DNA from: an uncultured Flavobacteriales bacterium
GTDB lineage: Bacteria; Bacteroidota; Bacteroidia; Flavobacteriales_G; Salibacteraceae
Direction: 5' to 3'
Length of the DNA: 64,000 bases
Assembly: GCA_937899835.1 (NCBI GenBank)
Contig: CALCCE010000305.1
Location: 21,746-85,745 of the forward strand
Shown here: positions 9,571-17,698 of the stretch, piece by piece
Layout of the letters: every line of letters begins with the position of its first letter
How positions within the stretch are numbered: position 1 is the first letter of the stretch
Notes under the pieces: model-generated
The model's input: the letters and a program-made list of their open reading frames with translations, nothing else
The model's database searches: none
What the model was told of the DNA's origin: nothing
Translations under genes and position numbers: made by a program

Positions 9571-10059
9571 ATGAAAATCACGCTAAAATATTTTTTCATC
9601 CTTCTGATGGCCGCACCTCTTTTTACGGCTTGTGTAGAAGATGATACTCCGGATATCGGAGAAGAAGGTTCTAAATTAGATGGTATCAACGCTACGTGGC
9701 GCCTGGTAGAAGTCAATCAGCAAGATGACGTTTCCTTTACCCTGGAAACGCGCAACATCAGCGACTTTTTGTTGGCCGATGGGAATGCTCCTCAAATCAC
9801 CTTCAACAGTGCTGATAAGACCTATTCTGTGGATGCAAAAGGCAAGTTGAACTTTTGGGGTACTGAAGGCTCCTGGACTTTTGATGACGATGTAGCTCCC
9901 ACCAACATCACCCTTTCTCCTACCGGAGAGAGCGATATCCTGGTGAACTTAACCGCGACCATCCGTCCGGTAGATAAGTTCCTTCAAATTGAGTTTTCGA
10001 GAGACTGTGGTGGTACTTCCATCATCACCTACCTCTACAAATACGAACGTGCCAACTAA
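9571..10059 (+). CDS. Small SusE-position lipoprotein (DUF5004-like)
   Basis: A 162-residue lipoprotein with lipobox LFTAC. After an acidic linker it has a beta-rich domain starting INATWRLVEV and containing GSWTFDDDVAPTNITL. This matches the pattern of the small lipocalin-like DUF5004 lipoproteins often found after SusD genes; the family name is from memory of the pattern and was not searched. It lies 21 bp after susD in the same operon. It is probably an accessory surface protein of the glycan-uptake complex, possibly glycan-binding. Confidence 0.72.
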   Translation: MKITLKYFFILLMAAPLFTACVEDDTPDIGEEGSKLDGINATWRLVEVNQQDDVSFTLETRNISDFLLADGNAPQITFNSADKTYSVDAKGKLNFWGTEGSWTFDDDVAPTNITLSPTGESDILVNLTATIRPVDKFLQIEFSRDCGGTSIITYLYKYERAN

Positions 10060-10071
10060 TACCGATTTGCT

Positions 10072-10902
10072 ATGAAACGCCTATTATTATTTGTTCCAAG
10101 TCTGTTGTTGGCTGCGTTTGCATTCGGTCAAAAAGCTTATTTGGAAGATCCAGACAACTTTGATCCGACCCAGCCCACCAAAATCCTGGTAGACATCAAA
10201 CAATGCGACTGCCAACGGTTGTTGGGCGCACCCGAAGTATTCCTCTGGACCTGGGAACCGGCTGAATTGCCAGCCAGTGATCCCAATAACAACGGATCTT
10301 GGACTTCGTCAAATCCTGCACTGGCCATGACCAATGAGGGAGACGATGTTTGGAGTTTTACCTTTACGCCCACCGATTTTTATGGAGTAGGCGCAGATGC
10401 CGTCTACAGCACAGGGTTTTCTTTCTTGGTGAAAGCCAAAGATGGCTCCGGGCTCGGTGGCGGTGGTTGCGATGAAGACAAAACTGAAAACCTTTCCATC
10501 AAGCCAGAATTACCTGAAGTACCGGTATTGGTGGTAGCAGGTTTTCCGTCCAACCTACTTCCGCAAGACGTTTTTACCCTGGTATACGACAACAGCCAGG
10601 AGGAAAAGGTATCGATGCAAAACCTCAGTGCCGATGAGGTATACTGCTATGCTTCTGCCTTTGTAGACAGTGTAGAATACGAGGTAACTCCGTTTTTTCA
10701 GGTACCCAACAACGCAGCTTTGCAAATGCAATCGAGTGGTGACGGCACTTTTACATTGATGTTTATTCCGGAGCAATTTTTCACCAACGTGCCCACAGGC
10801 AGTACCATTACGTCCATGCGCTTTGTGGTGAGAAAGAAAGTATATCTGGGAACCGCCGATCAGGTCGACGACCCGTTGTTGGTTCCGGTCGGTTGTCCGT
10901 AG
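10072..10902 (+). CDS. Secreted two-module E-set-like protein of the Sus locus
   Basis: A 276-residue protein with a cleavable leader (ending AAFAFGQ) and no lipobox. It contains two copies of a module. The first has WSFTFTPTDFYGVGADA followed by FSFLVKAKDG (about residues 95-130); the second has FTLMFIPEQFFTNVPTG followed by MRFVVRKKVY (about 225-260). The same pattern (IDITQFYGVPTGETV, then LAFVFRNADG) occurs in the N-terminal module of the GH13 enzyme. A shared carbohydrate-binding or docking module is therefore plausible. It is the last gene of the operon, 12 bp after the DUF5004-like gene and before a strong terminator. No C-terminal T9SS signal is evident. The function is not known. Confidence 0.75.
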   Translation: MKRLLLFVPSLLLAAFAFGQKAYLEDPDNFDPTQPTKILVDIKQCDCQRLLGAPEVFLWTWEPAELPASDPNNNGSWTSSNPALAMTNEGDDVWSFTFTPTDFYGVGADAVYSTGFSFLVKAKDGSGLGGGGCDEDKTENLSIKPELPEVPVLVVAGFPSNLLPQDVFTLVYDNSQEEKVSMQNLSADEVYCYASAFVDSVEYEVTPFFQVPNNAALQMQSSGDGTFTLMFIPEQFFTNVPTGSTITSMRFVVRKKVYLGTADQVDDPLLVPVGCP

Positions 10903-10948
10903 TTCTTTTTGTTGTTTCGTTGGAACAACCACTTATAGCCAAATCATC

Positions 10949-10980
10949 AAAGGCGCTTTCCATCCGGGAGCGCCTTTTTT
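10949..10980 (+). terminator. Rho-independent terminator of the Sus operon
   Basis: A perfect 9-bp stem AAAGGCGCT/AGCGCCTTT with an 11-nt loop, running into a T-run. It closes the susCD operon and also separates it from the convergent minus-strand gene ending at 10988. Confidence 0.88.
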
Positions 10981-10987
10981 ATGCGAT

Positions 10988-11566
10988 TTAAGAAGGGATG
11001 CGTTGGTGGCGTTGCTGGTAGGCAGGAAGCCGTGTTTTAAGCAACTCAAGCACTTCTTGTGCCGTTTCAACGGCATAAACCTGGTCGTCTTCTAAGGTCA
11101 CCCGCTGCCTTTCGTCGATTGGGTGTCCGGCCAGGCGACCACTCCAGCCCTCAATGCGGTAGGCAATCACCATACGGTTGAGCACCCATGCCAGTGCCAT
11201 TTCCGAAAGCGTACCGGCACCGCCACCCAAGGCCACTACCGCATCGGCATTGGCTACCAATCCATTGCGAAAAGTATCCAAACCAGTAGGGACGACTACT
11301 CCATTGTAGGCATTTCCGCTAGTCGGATCAAATCCGGGCAACAGGCCAATAACCGAGCTTTCGGTAAATCGGATAGACTTGCGTGCACCAAGGGCAACAG
11401 CTTCCATCACTCCGTGCATACCGCCGGAAATTACCCGGTAGTTTTGGTCTACAAGTGCGTGGCCAAGGGCCACGGCCAACTGATAGGGGCGCGATTCAGG
11501 AGCAGCATTTCCAGCGCCAATCACAGCAATGGATGGTCGGCGGGTAGGGGTGATCTGTTGGGGCAT
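10988..11566 (-). CDS. LOG/TIGR00725-family Rossmann protein
   Basis: A 192-residue nucleotide-binding protein of the 'lysine decarboxylase-like' LOG/TIGR00725 group. The family is related to cytokinin-activating nucleoside phosphoribohydrolases, although the cellular substrate of this branch is generally unknown. Visible motifs are SGGMHGVMEAV (about residues 46-56) and the signature GGGAGTLSE (about 113-121), equivalent to the PGGxGTxxE motif of LOG enzymes. Its ATG shares one base with the stop codon of the upstream gene (TAATG), so translation is probably coupled to the phosphodiester-glycosidase gene. Confidence 0.85.
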   Translation of the reverse strand: MPQQITPTRRPSIAVIGAGNAAPESRPYQLAVALGHALVDQNYRVISGGMHGVMEAVALGARKSIRFTESSVIGLLPGFDPTSGNAYNGVVVPTGLDTFRNGLVANADAVVALGGGAGTLSEMALAWVLNRMVIAYRIEGWSGRLAGHPIDERQRVTLEDDQVYAVETAQEVLELLKTRLPAYQQRHQRIPS

Positions 11567-12669
11567 TATCTCACTTTTAATCCGAAATGGGAATACACCA
11601 CCCGCTCGTAGCCATCGCTATCGGCAGGGCGGTTGATGATTCCCCCAAGGGAGGATAGATACATACAAGAAGAACCGCCCTGATCGCACACCATGCCATC
11701 ACTGGCCCCCAAAGATTGGAGCAGAGAAGCAGCCACTTCCCGGTGCAAGCCAATGCTGTATTCGGGTCGTTTACCATCTGCAATGAGTAAAAAGAGGCGG
11801 TCTCCACTTTCATCAATGGCCATGATGGTGCGCGCGTAAGGACGATCGCGCTCGGGGGCCTGGTATGCTCCACCTACCAAGAGGTCGAAGCGGCCCCAGA
11901 TGGTGTTGTATTTTTCATCCGTGTTGGCCGTATCTACTTCTGACGCTTTGAAGTATTTGGGATGGTTGAACCGGTCAAAAGACAAAAAAGGCCGGCGGTC
12001 GCTATCGGTTTGCAACACCGCTTTTCCTTTGCTGATCCAGTTGCCCGTCCATTCGCCAAGGCCCGAGCCCTTGTACATCGTATTGCCCGCCTCGCCATTG
12101 ATGGCGATGGAGCAACCAAAGCGTTTGGCAAAATCGCTGGTAAGGCTTTTTTCTTGAAACTCCGGGGTGATAAACACCTCAAGGTTGGGGTAACTCAGGT
12201 CAACGATGGCCAGGTAAATGACCACCCGAGGTTCCGATTCCTTCCGCAGTATCAACAGATCAGTAGCACCATCGATGGGGCGTTCCCAAATTTTGAATTC
12301 AGGGTGTTGCCGCCTTAAAGTATCCAAGGTGTACAGCGGTGGGCGCATCACCGAACCTGCCTGGTTGGCATCACCTGAAGATTGCCCAATGGCCTCCTGA
12401 TATTTTGTATTGGTGACTTCAATTTCACTTTTAAGTGTAGCCACTTTGAGGTCGATCACCAGCACCAGCAGCAAGCCCAGCGTCACAAAGAAATACCCTT
12501 GAGCAAAAAAGCTACCCTTGGTTTTGTTAGGGAGTAGTTTTCGCAGTAGCCAATAGCCAACACCTGCAGCCATCAGCAGCAGAGGAAACAAAACATACAA
12601 TGGGAGATCGAGCAAGCGCTGCGCAACGGCCAGCAAATTGTCGAGAAGTTGATTGATGAAATCCCCCAT
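11566..12669 (-). CDS. Membrane-anchored phosphodiester glycosidase (NAGPA-like)
   Basis: About 367 residues from ATG 12669: two N-terminal hydrophobic segments (about 20-40 and 52-72), then a NAGPA/phosphodiester-glycosidase domain (about 125-365). The motifs are AINGEAGNTM, RTIMAIDES, LLIADGKR and the terminal DQGGSSCMY, which correspond to the family's conserved GxE/NGxxF, RTA and DGGxS blocks. The family removes sugar groups linked through phosphodiesters, or cleaves related exopolysaccharide linkages. The reading frame is open upstream to 12792, but the extra residues have no homology-like features, so 12669 is preferred. A second NAGPA-like gene lies at 13832-14590. The substrate is unknown. 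Confidence 0.82.
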   Translation of the reverse strand: MGDFINQLLDNLLAVAQRLLDLPLYVLFPLLLMAAGVGYWLLRKLLPNKTKGSFFAQGYFFVTLGLLLVLVIDLKVATLKSEIEVTNTKYQEAIGQSSGDANQAGSVMRPPLYTLDTLRRQHPEFKIWERPIDGATDLLILRKESEPRVVIYLAIVDLSYPNLEVFITPEFQEKSLTSDFAKRFGCSIAINGEAGNTMYKGSGLGEWTGNWISKGKAVLQTDSDRRPFLSFDRFNHPKYFKASEVDTANTDEKYNTIWGRFDLLVGGAYQAPERDRPYARTIMAIDESGDRLFLLIADGKRPEYSIGLHREVAASLLQSLGASDGMVCDQGGSSCMYLSSLGGIINRPADSDGYERVVYSHFGLKVR

Positions 12670-12856
12670 GGCGGCAAAGTTAATAGAACCCTGCTTCGTG
12701 GCCATTTTTAGGGCCAAGTATCCGTTCAAAGAGCAAAGGCCAGTCATTGATGGTTTGTGTGGTGCAACTTGTCGATGAAAAATGCATTTCATCGATTGGC
12801 CGAATCCTTCTACCCGTTCTCCGGGTAAGTTAGAGTCCTCCTTTCAAATCTCTACT

Positions 12857-13255
12857 ATGGAATCGCTAAGAGCCCTGTTAGTCGATGACGACGAAGTCAG
12901 CAACTTTATTTTCAAACGCCACTTAAAGGTGTTTCATCCCAAAGTGAAGTGCATAGTGCGCGAATGTGCCCAGGAAGGGTTAGACTACCTCAATCAATTG
13001 GAAGCCGATCAGCGGCAAAGCGATTTCCCCGATTTGGTTTTTCTCGATCTATGGATGCCCGAAATGGACGGCATAGGCTTTTTGGAACTGTACCAATCTA
13101 AATTTTACCAAAGCCATCCGGATACGAAAGTTTACCTCATGAGCAAAGGAGTTCCACCGGAGGTAATATCGAAAGCCAGGACTTTCCCGTTTTTTGTGGA
13201 TTACCTCGAGAAGCCAGTGTTGCCTTCTCATTTATCGAAAACCCGCTTGGATTAA
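12857..13255 (+). CDS. Single-domain response regulator (CheY-like)
   Basis: A 132-residue receiver domain without an output domain. It has the acidic pocket LLVDDDE (residues 7-13), phosphoacceptor Asp64 in VFLDLWMP, a Ser in YLMSKG and the conserved Lys in YLEKPV. ATG 12857 is chosen because the receiver fold starts immediately; the open frame upstream to 12782 adds residues with no features. No kinase gene is adjacent, so the partner is unknown. It is convergent with the DinB-like gene and overlaps it by 4 bp. Confidence 0.88.
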   Translation: MESLRALLVDDDEVSNFIFKRHLKVFHPKVKCIVRECAQEGLDYLNQLEADQRQSDFPDLVFLDLWMPEMDGIGFLELYQSKFYQSHPDTKVYLMSKGVPPEVISKARTFPFFVDYLEKPVLPSHLSKTRLD

Positions 13256-13821
13256 TTTTTAGAATCCGATCCGTAGGCCTGGATGGCCTCTTGAGCTTGC
13301 AATAGATGGCGCTCATCGTGGGCCGCCAGAAACAGGAACGTGTCTCCCAGGCGCAGTCGAAACAGCGGGCCTACCGCCGAAATCAGTTTGATCCGATTCA
13401 GGGAAGCCTCCCGCGCCATGTCAATAGCCTCTCCAAGGTGTAGACGATCTGCCTCAAATTTTTCGAAAACCGCATCTACCGTTGCACCACTGGTGTGAGG
13501 TGTCAACCTTTTTGAAGTAGGCATCTTCAGGCTGCGTTTGCCTCCTTTGGGGCGCAAACCTTCAATGAAACTTCGTCGAAAGGTACCGTGCTTAAAATGG
13601 GCTTCGGCAGGATATTTTGGTGTAGCTAACTTGGTGTCAAACTGAGGAAAGTAAACGGCATAAGAAGCGTGCAGGTGTTCCAGGCAATCCAAAGCGTTCC
13701 AGGCCCCCTCCCTGGGGTGATGGCGCAGGACAGCTTCCGGCAATTGACGCAGCGAAAGCCCTACGCGGGTGTTTTCGACGGTTTGTGATAAGAGCGCTTC
13801 GAAAAAGGCTTCGCGGGTCAT
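13252..13821 (-). CDS. DinB-like (DinB_2 superfamily) protein
   Basis: A 189-residue four-helix DinB-like protein. Histidines in the expected metal-site positions are seen in DCLEHLHASY (helix 2) and in FLAAHDERHLLQAQ (last helix). Family members are metal-binding and include thiol-dependent transferases; the substrate here is unknown. ATG 13821 is preferred because it leaves a 10-bp gap after the upstream gene; a start at 13857 would overlap that gene by 26 bp and add residues without features. It is last in a compact minus-strand run. Confidence 0.78.
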   Translation of the reverse strand: MTREAFFEALLSQTVENTRVGLSLRQLPEAVLRHHPREGAWNALDCLEHLHASYAVYFPQFDTKLATPKYPAEAHFKHGTFRRSFIEGLRPKGGKRSLKMPTSKRLTPHTSGATVDAVFEKFEADRLHLGEAIDMAREASLNRIKLISAVGPLFRLRLGDTFLFLAAHDERHLLQAQEAIQAYGSDSKN

Positions 13822-13831
13822 GGCAAACAAA

Positions 13832-14590
13832 CTAATTGGTGGGACGAACAACTCCAATCATGCATCCAAAGTTTCCCCCTTTATCGGGGTGAACTTCAGG
13901 CACGTGCATGCGCGATATGGCTCCGTCCAGGTACAAGGCATTGCGGCATCGGAGCCGGTCGCGAAACAGGCAAGCAAAATCATAAAAGTTGACCGGCTTA
14001 TCAGAAATGGCAAAAACTACTTGATTGGGCCCCGTTATTCCTACTCCACTTCGGATGTAGCGGTTCTTAGAACCCTCTCGAAAAGCAGGATGCAAAGCAC
14101 CGTCGATGAGCAACAGGGGACCGCTTTGTGTGGCAAAATTCACCTTGGGTTTAAGGGTTACTATAGCGGGTGTTGGACCGATTTTCGGACCTCCATCGGT
14201 AAGGGCGAAAAAACCATTGGGTTGGAGGTAAAAATTACCATAGGCTTCTTTCACCCGATTGGGCGCTTTTAGCTCCACTCCATCTTCTACATACCACCCT
14301 TGTGGGTGCCGATTTTCCAGGTACATGCCCCCATTGGTAGCGAAGGCCAATTTCAAGTCTTTTGAAGCACACGCTTGTTCCAGTTTTCCCAGGCTTCTAA
14401 TGGGTTGCTGATTTTCGTTGCGCCAAAAGAAACGCATTGAATCGCGGTTTAAATCGACATGAAACAACACAAAACCCTGATTCCGAAAGTTGACCTTTTC
14501 ATATCCTTGAGCAGGTGGGGGATGGTTTTGAAAATGCGCTCCGGTAAAGCAAGCGGCCAAAAAAACCAGTAAAATAACCCTTACGTTCAT
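13832..14590 (-). CDS. Phosphodiester glycosidase family protein (DUF2233-like)
   Basis: A 252-residue secreted protein with leader MNVRVILLVFLAACFTG. The cysteine in this leader may be a lipobox. The NAGPA/DUF2233-type domain shows ATNGGMYLENRHPQGW (about residues 83-98), SGPLLLIDG, RSGVGITG, VVFAISDKPVNF and the terminal YLDGAISRM. The last motif keeps the family's DG but not the usual DGGxS serine. The start overlaps the stop of the upstream lipoprotein gene by 4 bp (ATGA-type coupling). It may act on glycans together with the paralog at 11566; the substrate is unknown. Confidence 0.85.
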   Translation of the reverse strand: MNVRVILLVFLAACFTGAHFQNHPPPAQGYEKVNFRNQGFVLFHVDLNRDSMRFFWRNENQQPIRSLGKLEQACASKDLKLAFATNGGMYLENRHPQGWYVEDGVELKAPNRVKEAYGNFYLQPNGFFALTDGGPKIGPTPAIVTLKPKVNFATQSGPLLLIDGALHPAFREGSKNRYIRSGVGITGPNQVVFAISDKPVNFYDFACLFRDRLRCRNALYLDGAISRMHVPEVHPDKGGNFGCMIGVVRPTN

Positions 14591-15261
14591 TTAAACTGCA
14601 TGTTTTGCCCCGGCGGACAACTGCAACAGTAGCGGTAGTAATAGTCGCTTTCGGGGGGAGAATCTCCAAAAAGAAACGCCATCATCGCGGCCTCTTGTTG
14701 CTCGTAGGTATGGTAATCGTCTTTGCACCACAGCCCCCGATGGAGAATGCGGTTGTGGTGCAACACAAACAAGGCCCCGCCCTTGTATACCGTGTTATAA
14801 AATTTCTTGTAATTGCCCCTTTCAGCTGATTTACTGTCTTGTCTTTCGGTAAGTTGAGCTGCGAGGTCGAGCAATTCTTGAAAGGCTTTTTTTGCCTTTT
14901 GAGGAGTATCGTAGTGGAGCCACCAAAAACTTTGATAGCGTTGTACCTGAAACAAACCGTCCCGGTTAAGGGCCATCACAAAGCGCTTGGGTTGTTTTTC
15001 AATCTCCAGTTCAGTGAGTTCAGGATAGTTTTTATCCGGTGGAAACACCGTATCTACCAAAGCCATCCACGCCTTCATGTCCAAAGTAGTGCTCACCGAT
15101 GGTAATGGCGGGGCCACTTTTTTCGATGACGAATCCGACTCAACGGCAGGAGCTGCCGGTGCCGGAGCAGGTGGTGGCGGTGGAGCTTCTGTTTGACAGC
15201 CTGCTACCAAAAGCAACAGGAGCAGGAGAAAACGCCACGATCGAAAACTGCTGGGGAACAT
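14587..15261 (-). CDS. Hypothetical lipoprotein with proline-rich linker
   Basis: A 224-residue protein I do not recognise. The leader ends in lipobox LVAGC, followed by a Pro/Ala-rich spacer (about residues 25-55) and a folded region rich in aromatic residues (YQSFWWLHYDTPQKAKKAFQ). The C-terminus has a cysteine cluster (YYYRYCCSCPPG), perhaps for metal or disulfide binding. It is translationally coupled to the downstream DUF2233-like gene by a 4-bp overlap, so the two products probably act together in the envelope. Confidence 0.72.
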   Translation of the reverse strand: MFPSSFRSWRFLLLLLLLVAGCQTEAPPPPPAPAPAAPAVESDSSSKKVAPPLPSVSTTLDMKAWMALVDTVFPPDKNYPELTELEIEKQPKRFVMALNRDGLFQVQRYQSFWWLHYDTPQKAKKAFQELLDLAAQLTERQDSKSAERGNYKKFYNTVYKGGALFVLHHNRILHRGLWCKDDYHTYEQQEAAMMAFLFGDSPPESDYYYRYCCSCPPGQNMQFK

Positions 15262-15312
15262 AGTGTGAATTTAAATCGAACCGGTGAAATAACGAAAAGG
15301 CACTCCGTATTC

Positions 15313-15864
15313 TTATAGAGAATGGTCGATGCTTAAAAATTGAGGCGGCACAGCACGGGTGAGCCATACGCCATTTTTGGATTGATAAAACAAATGCCCT
15401 TGCTGGTGCATCGCAACCGCATCAATTAGGAGAAGCAACAGCTTACCATGCCGGCGACCAACTTTGGAGGCTGTTTCGCGATCGGCACTGAGGTGTACAT
15501 GTTGACGGCTGCGTTTGGTAAGCCCCTCCACTTGTATGCTGGACCAAAACCGGTCGGCAGTGCCATGAAAAAGTAGATCGGGCGGAAGTGCAGGCGCCAG
15601 TTGAAGATCGACCGAAATGCTATGGCCTTGATTCGCTCGAATTCGGGTTTGATTCTCGTTAAAAGTAAACCGCTGTTTGTCGTTTTCGCTCACTACTTTT
15701 TGCAACAACTCAAGGTTGATCTCCAACCCTGCTTGTTGCATTTTATCCAGCAATGGGTCCACTTCGGCCCAACCGTCCGAGCTCAGTTGAAGACCAATTT
15801 TCTCGGGTTGATGACGAAGCACCAGGCTCAAAAATTTGCTGCTACGCTTAAGTATGGAACTCAT
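15313..15864 (-). CDS. kptA: RNA 2'-phosphotransferase, Tpt1/KptA family
   Basis: A 183-residue NAD+-dependent enzyme that removes an internal 2'-phosphate from RNA by ADP-ribosylation and transesterification. All family blocks are present: SKFLSLVLRHQPEKIGL (residues 9-25), GWAEVDPLL, IRANQGHSI, LFHGTA, RQHVHLS (the active-site Arg-His region) and NGVWLT near the end. Length is typical. The start overlaps the stop of the TPR-PRMT gene by 4 bp, so the two are translationally coupled. Bacteria lack the tRNA-splicing pathway that makes the eukaryotic substrate, so the substrate here is open. Confidence 0.93.
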   Translation of the reverse strand: MSSILKRSSKFLSLVLRHQPEKIGLQLSSDGWAEVDPLLDKMQQAGLEINLELLQKVVSENDKQRFTFNENQTRIRANQGHSISVDLQLAPALPPDLLFHGTADRFWSSIQVEGLTKRSRQHVHLSADRETASKVGRRHGKLLLLLIDAVAMHQQGHLFYQSKNGVWLTRAVPPQFLSIDHSL

Positions 15865-17627
15865 GATTGGACTTTATTGCGAAACTGAATCAAAATCTCA
15901 CTTTGGAGCATTTCCAAATGGAAGACTTCCCCATCCACCACTTCCGGCTGATCTTTGAAAAAATAGACCGCCTGGCCCCAATGCACCATGCCACCTTCTG
16001 GTCCCGAAGAAAGGCTGAGGGAATCATTCAATTGCAGGTCGAACCAAAAGGCAATGCCGTGTACGGTGCCACTACTGGTGATGGGCACTTCTAAGGGAGT
16101 AACTGCCGGGTCGTCGATAGAGAAAACCGGTTGTGGTGTTCTGAAATCAATGTCTTTGGCTAAAAAGATGTCTGACAGCGTTTTGTACTGGTGCTCCCGA
16201 AGGTTGATTTTTTGGTATTCCGTAGTGTCACGCAATGCATCGAAAGCACGCAAATCGAAACCAGAAATTTGACGCACCGGATTAACCTGAGCCAGTTCAG
16301 CAGATTCAATCAACACCGCATGCAGTGCTGCTCCTTGCGGAATAATCGTAGCCTCGGGTTTCAGTAAGTTTTGAATGGCATGCCGAAAAGTGGGCAAAAC
16401 GCCTTCACCTAAAAGTCCAACGTCCAGAATTTCAGAAACCAGAACATCCGCTTTTTCGGGCAGGTGCTTTTCTGCCGAAAGTGCAGTAGATTTTTCGTTC
16501 AACACCGTAATGCGTTCCGCAAAACCATTGTCTGCAATCACCTTCGTAGCAACTTCTGCCAGCGTTGGCACCATCTCACACGCAATCACTTTGGCTGCCT
16601 CTGCCCGGGCAGCCATCATGGCCAAAAGGCCAGATCCGGTACCAATGTCCAATACCGTAGAATCTTTCGTCACAGCGCCTTGAATCGCCTTTTCGAAGGC
16701 CTCGTTGCGGGCCTGATCGGCCAGCATGGAAAAGTGCCAGGAGAAGATGCGTTTGTTTTGCAGGTTGAGCAAATTACTTTTCGCGATCCCTGCCTCCGGG
16801 TCGATCTTTAGGGCCTGTTCAAAATAGGGGATGGCATCCTGAGGGCGGCCCAGGTCGCGCATCAAATTGCCCATGAGGGTGATCGTTTCCACATTTTTTG
16901 GGTCGTGTTGCAACGCTTTTTTATAAGCCGTTTCGGCATCGCCCAAGCGGCCGGATACGTGGTATACCATGCCGATCTTTTCGTAAATGGCTTGGTAGTC
17001 AGGAAATTTCTCCACCACTAGCTCATACCATTTTATAGCCTCTTCGTAATGGTGCTCTTCCGATTCTATGTACCCCAGATTAACGTAGGCGGAAACCATC
17101 TTTGGGTCGTGTTCAATGGCCCCACGCAAGGAGCTTTTGGCAGTTTCCAGGTGTCCGTTTTGATATTGTAAGGTGCCCAGGTTGTAAAGTGCTTCCGGGA
17201 AATTAGATTTGAGCGCTACCGCCTTTTCCAGGCTTTCAAGTGCTTCCGCATTGCGTTGTAAGTGGAGGTAAAGGTTGCCCAGGTTGTAGTGTGCTTCGGC
17301 CCGTTCGGGGTGTACGGCAACCATTTGTTGCGCGTATTTAATGCCTTTTTCGGTCTCTCCCGATTGCACCAGAAAAGAACTCATCGCCGAGAGTAAATCA
17401 CCGTCCTTAGGGTTGCGGGCCAGTCCTTTTTCCAACACCCGGCGGGCTTGGTCGAGTTTGTTTTGGGCGGCCAGCACCTGACTCAAAAAATGGTATGCCG
17501 GACCGTATGCCGGAGAGGATTTGATCACCCGCAGATAAAGCTGCTCGGCCTGATACAACTGACCGCTTTGATGGAGCTTTTGGGCTTTTCTAAATGTGTT
17601 TTGGGGGTTAAATTTCTGACCTGCCAT
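15861..17627 (-). CDS. TPR-PRMT fusion, putative protein arginine methyltransferase
   Basis: A 588-residue protein with about eight tetratricopeptide repeats (residues 10-290) fused to a class I SAM methyltransferase of PRMT type (295-588). SAM motif I is VLDIGTGSGLLA (325-336). The PRMT double-E loop is SEILDVGLLGEG, with Glu399 and Glu408 spaced as in PRMT7/PRMT9. A THW-loop equivalent, VHWGQAVYFF, has His-Trp at 549-550. The segment HFSMLADQARNEAF just before motif I also resembles PRMT7/9. TPR plus PRMT is the layout of eukaryotic PRMT9. Arginine methylation is inferred; methylation of another substrate is possible. Its stop overlaps the kptA start, and the SxtJ-like gene lies 71 bp upstream. 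Confidence 0.85.
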   Translation of the reverse strand: MAGQKFNPQNTFRKAQKLHQSGQLYQAEQLYLRVIKSSPAYGPAYHFLSQVLAAQNKLDQARRVLEKGLARNPKDGDLLSAMSSFLVQSGETEKGIKYAQQMVAVHPERAEAHYNLGNLYLHLQRNAEALESLEKAVALKSNFPEALYNLGTLQYQNGHLETAKSSLRGAIEHDPKMVSAYVNLGYIESEEHHYEEAIKWYELVVEKFPDYQAIYEKIGMVYHVSGRLGDAETAYKKALQHDPKNVETITLMGNLMRDLGRPQDAIPYFEQALKIDPEAGIAKSNLLNLQNKRIFSWHFSMLADQARNEAFEKAIQGAVTKDSTVLDIGTGSGLLAMMAARAEAAKVIACEMVPTLAEVATKVIADNGFAERITVLNEKSTALSAEKHLPEKADVLVSEILDVGLLGEGVLPTFRHAIQNLLKPEATIIPQGAALHAVLIESAELAQVNPVRQISGFDLRAFDALRDTTEYQKINLREHQYKTLSDIFLAKDIDFRTPQPVFSIDDPAVTPLEVPITSSGTVHGIAFWFDLQLNDSLSLSSGPEGGMVHWGQAVYFFKDQPEVVDGEVFHLEMLQSEILIQFRNKVQS

Positions 17628-17698
17628 GGGTGATTAGATGGTGATGAAAGCCGAAAATAAAGTAAAATTATCGGCTTCAGCAGGTCTGCTGGCAGGTT

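Noticed and set aside
12782..12856. N-terminal extension of the response regulator
   Set aside because: The receiver fold starts at ATG 12857; the upstream residues have no structure-like pattern and overlap the region expected to hold divergent promoters.
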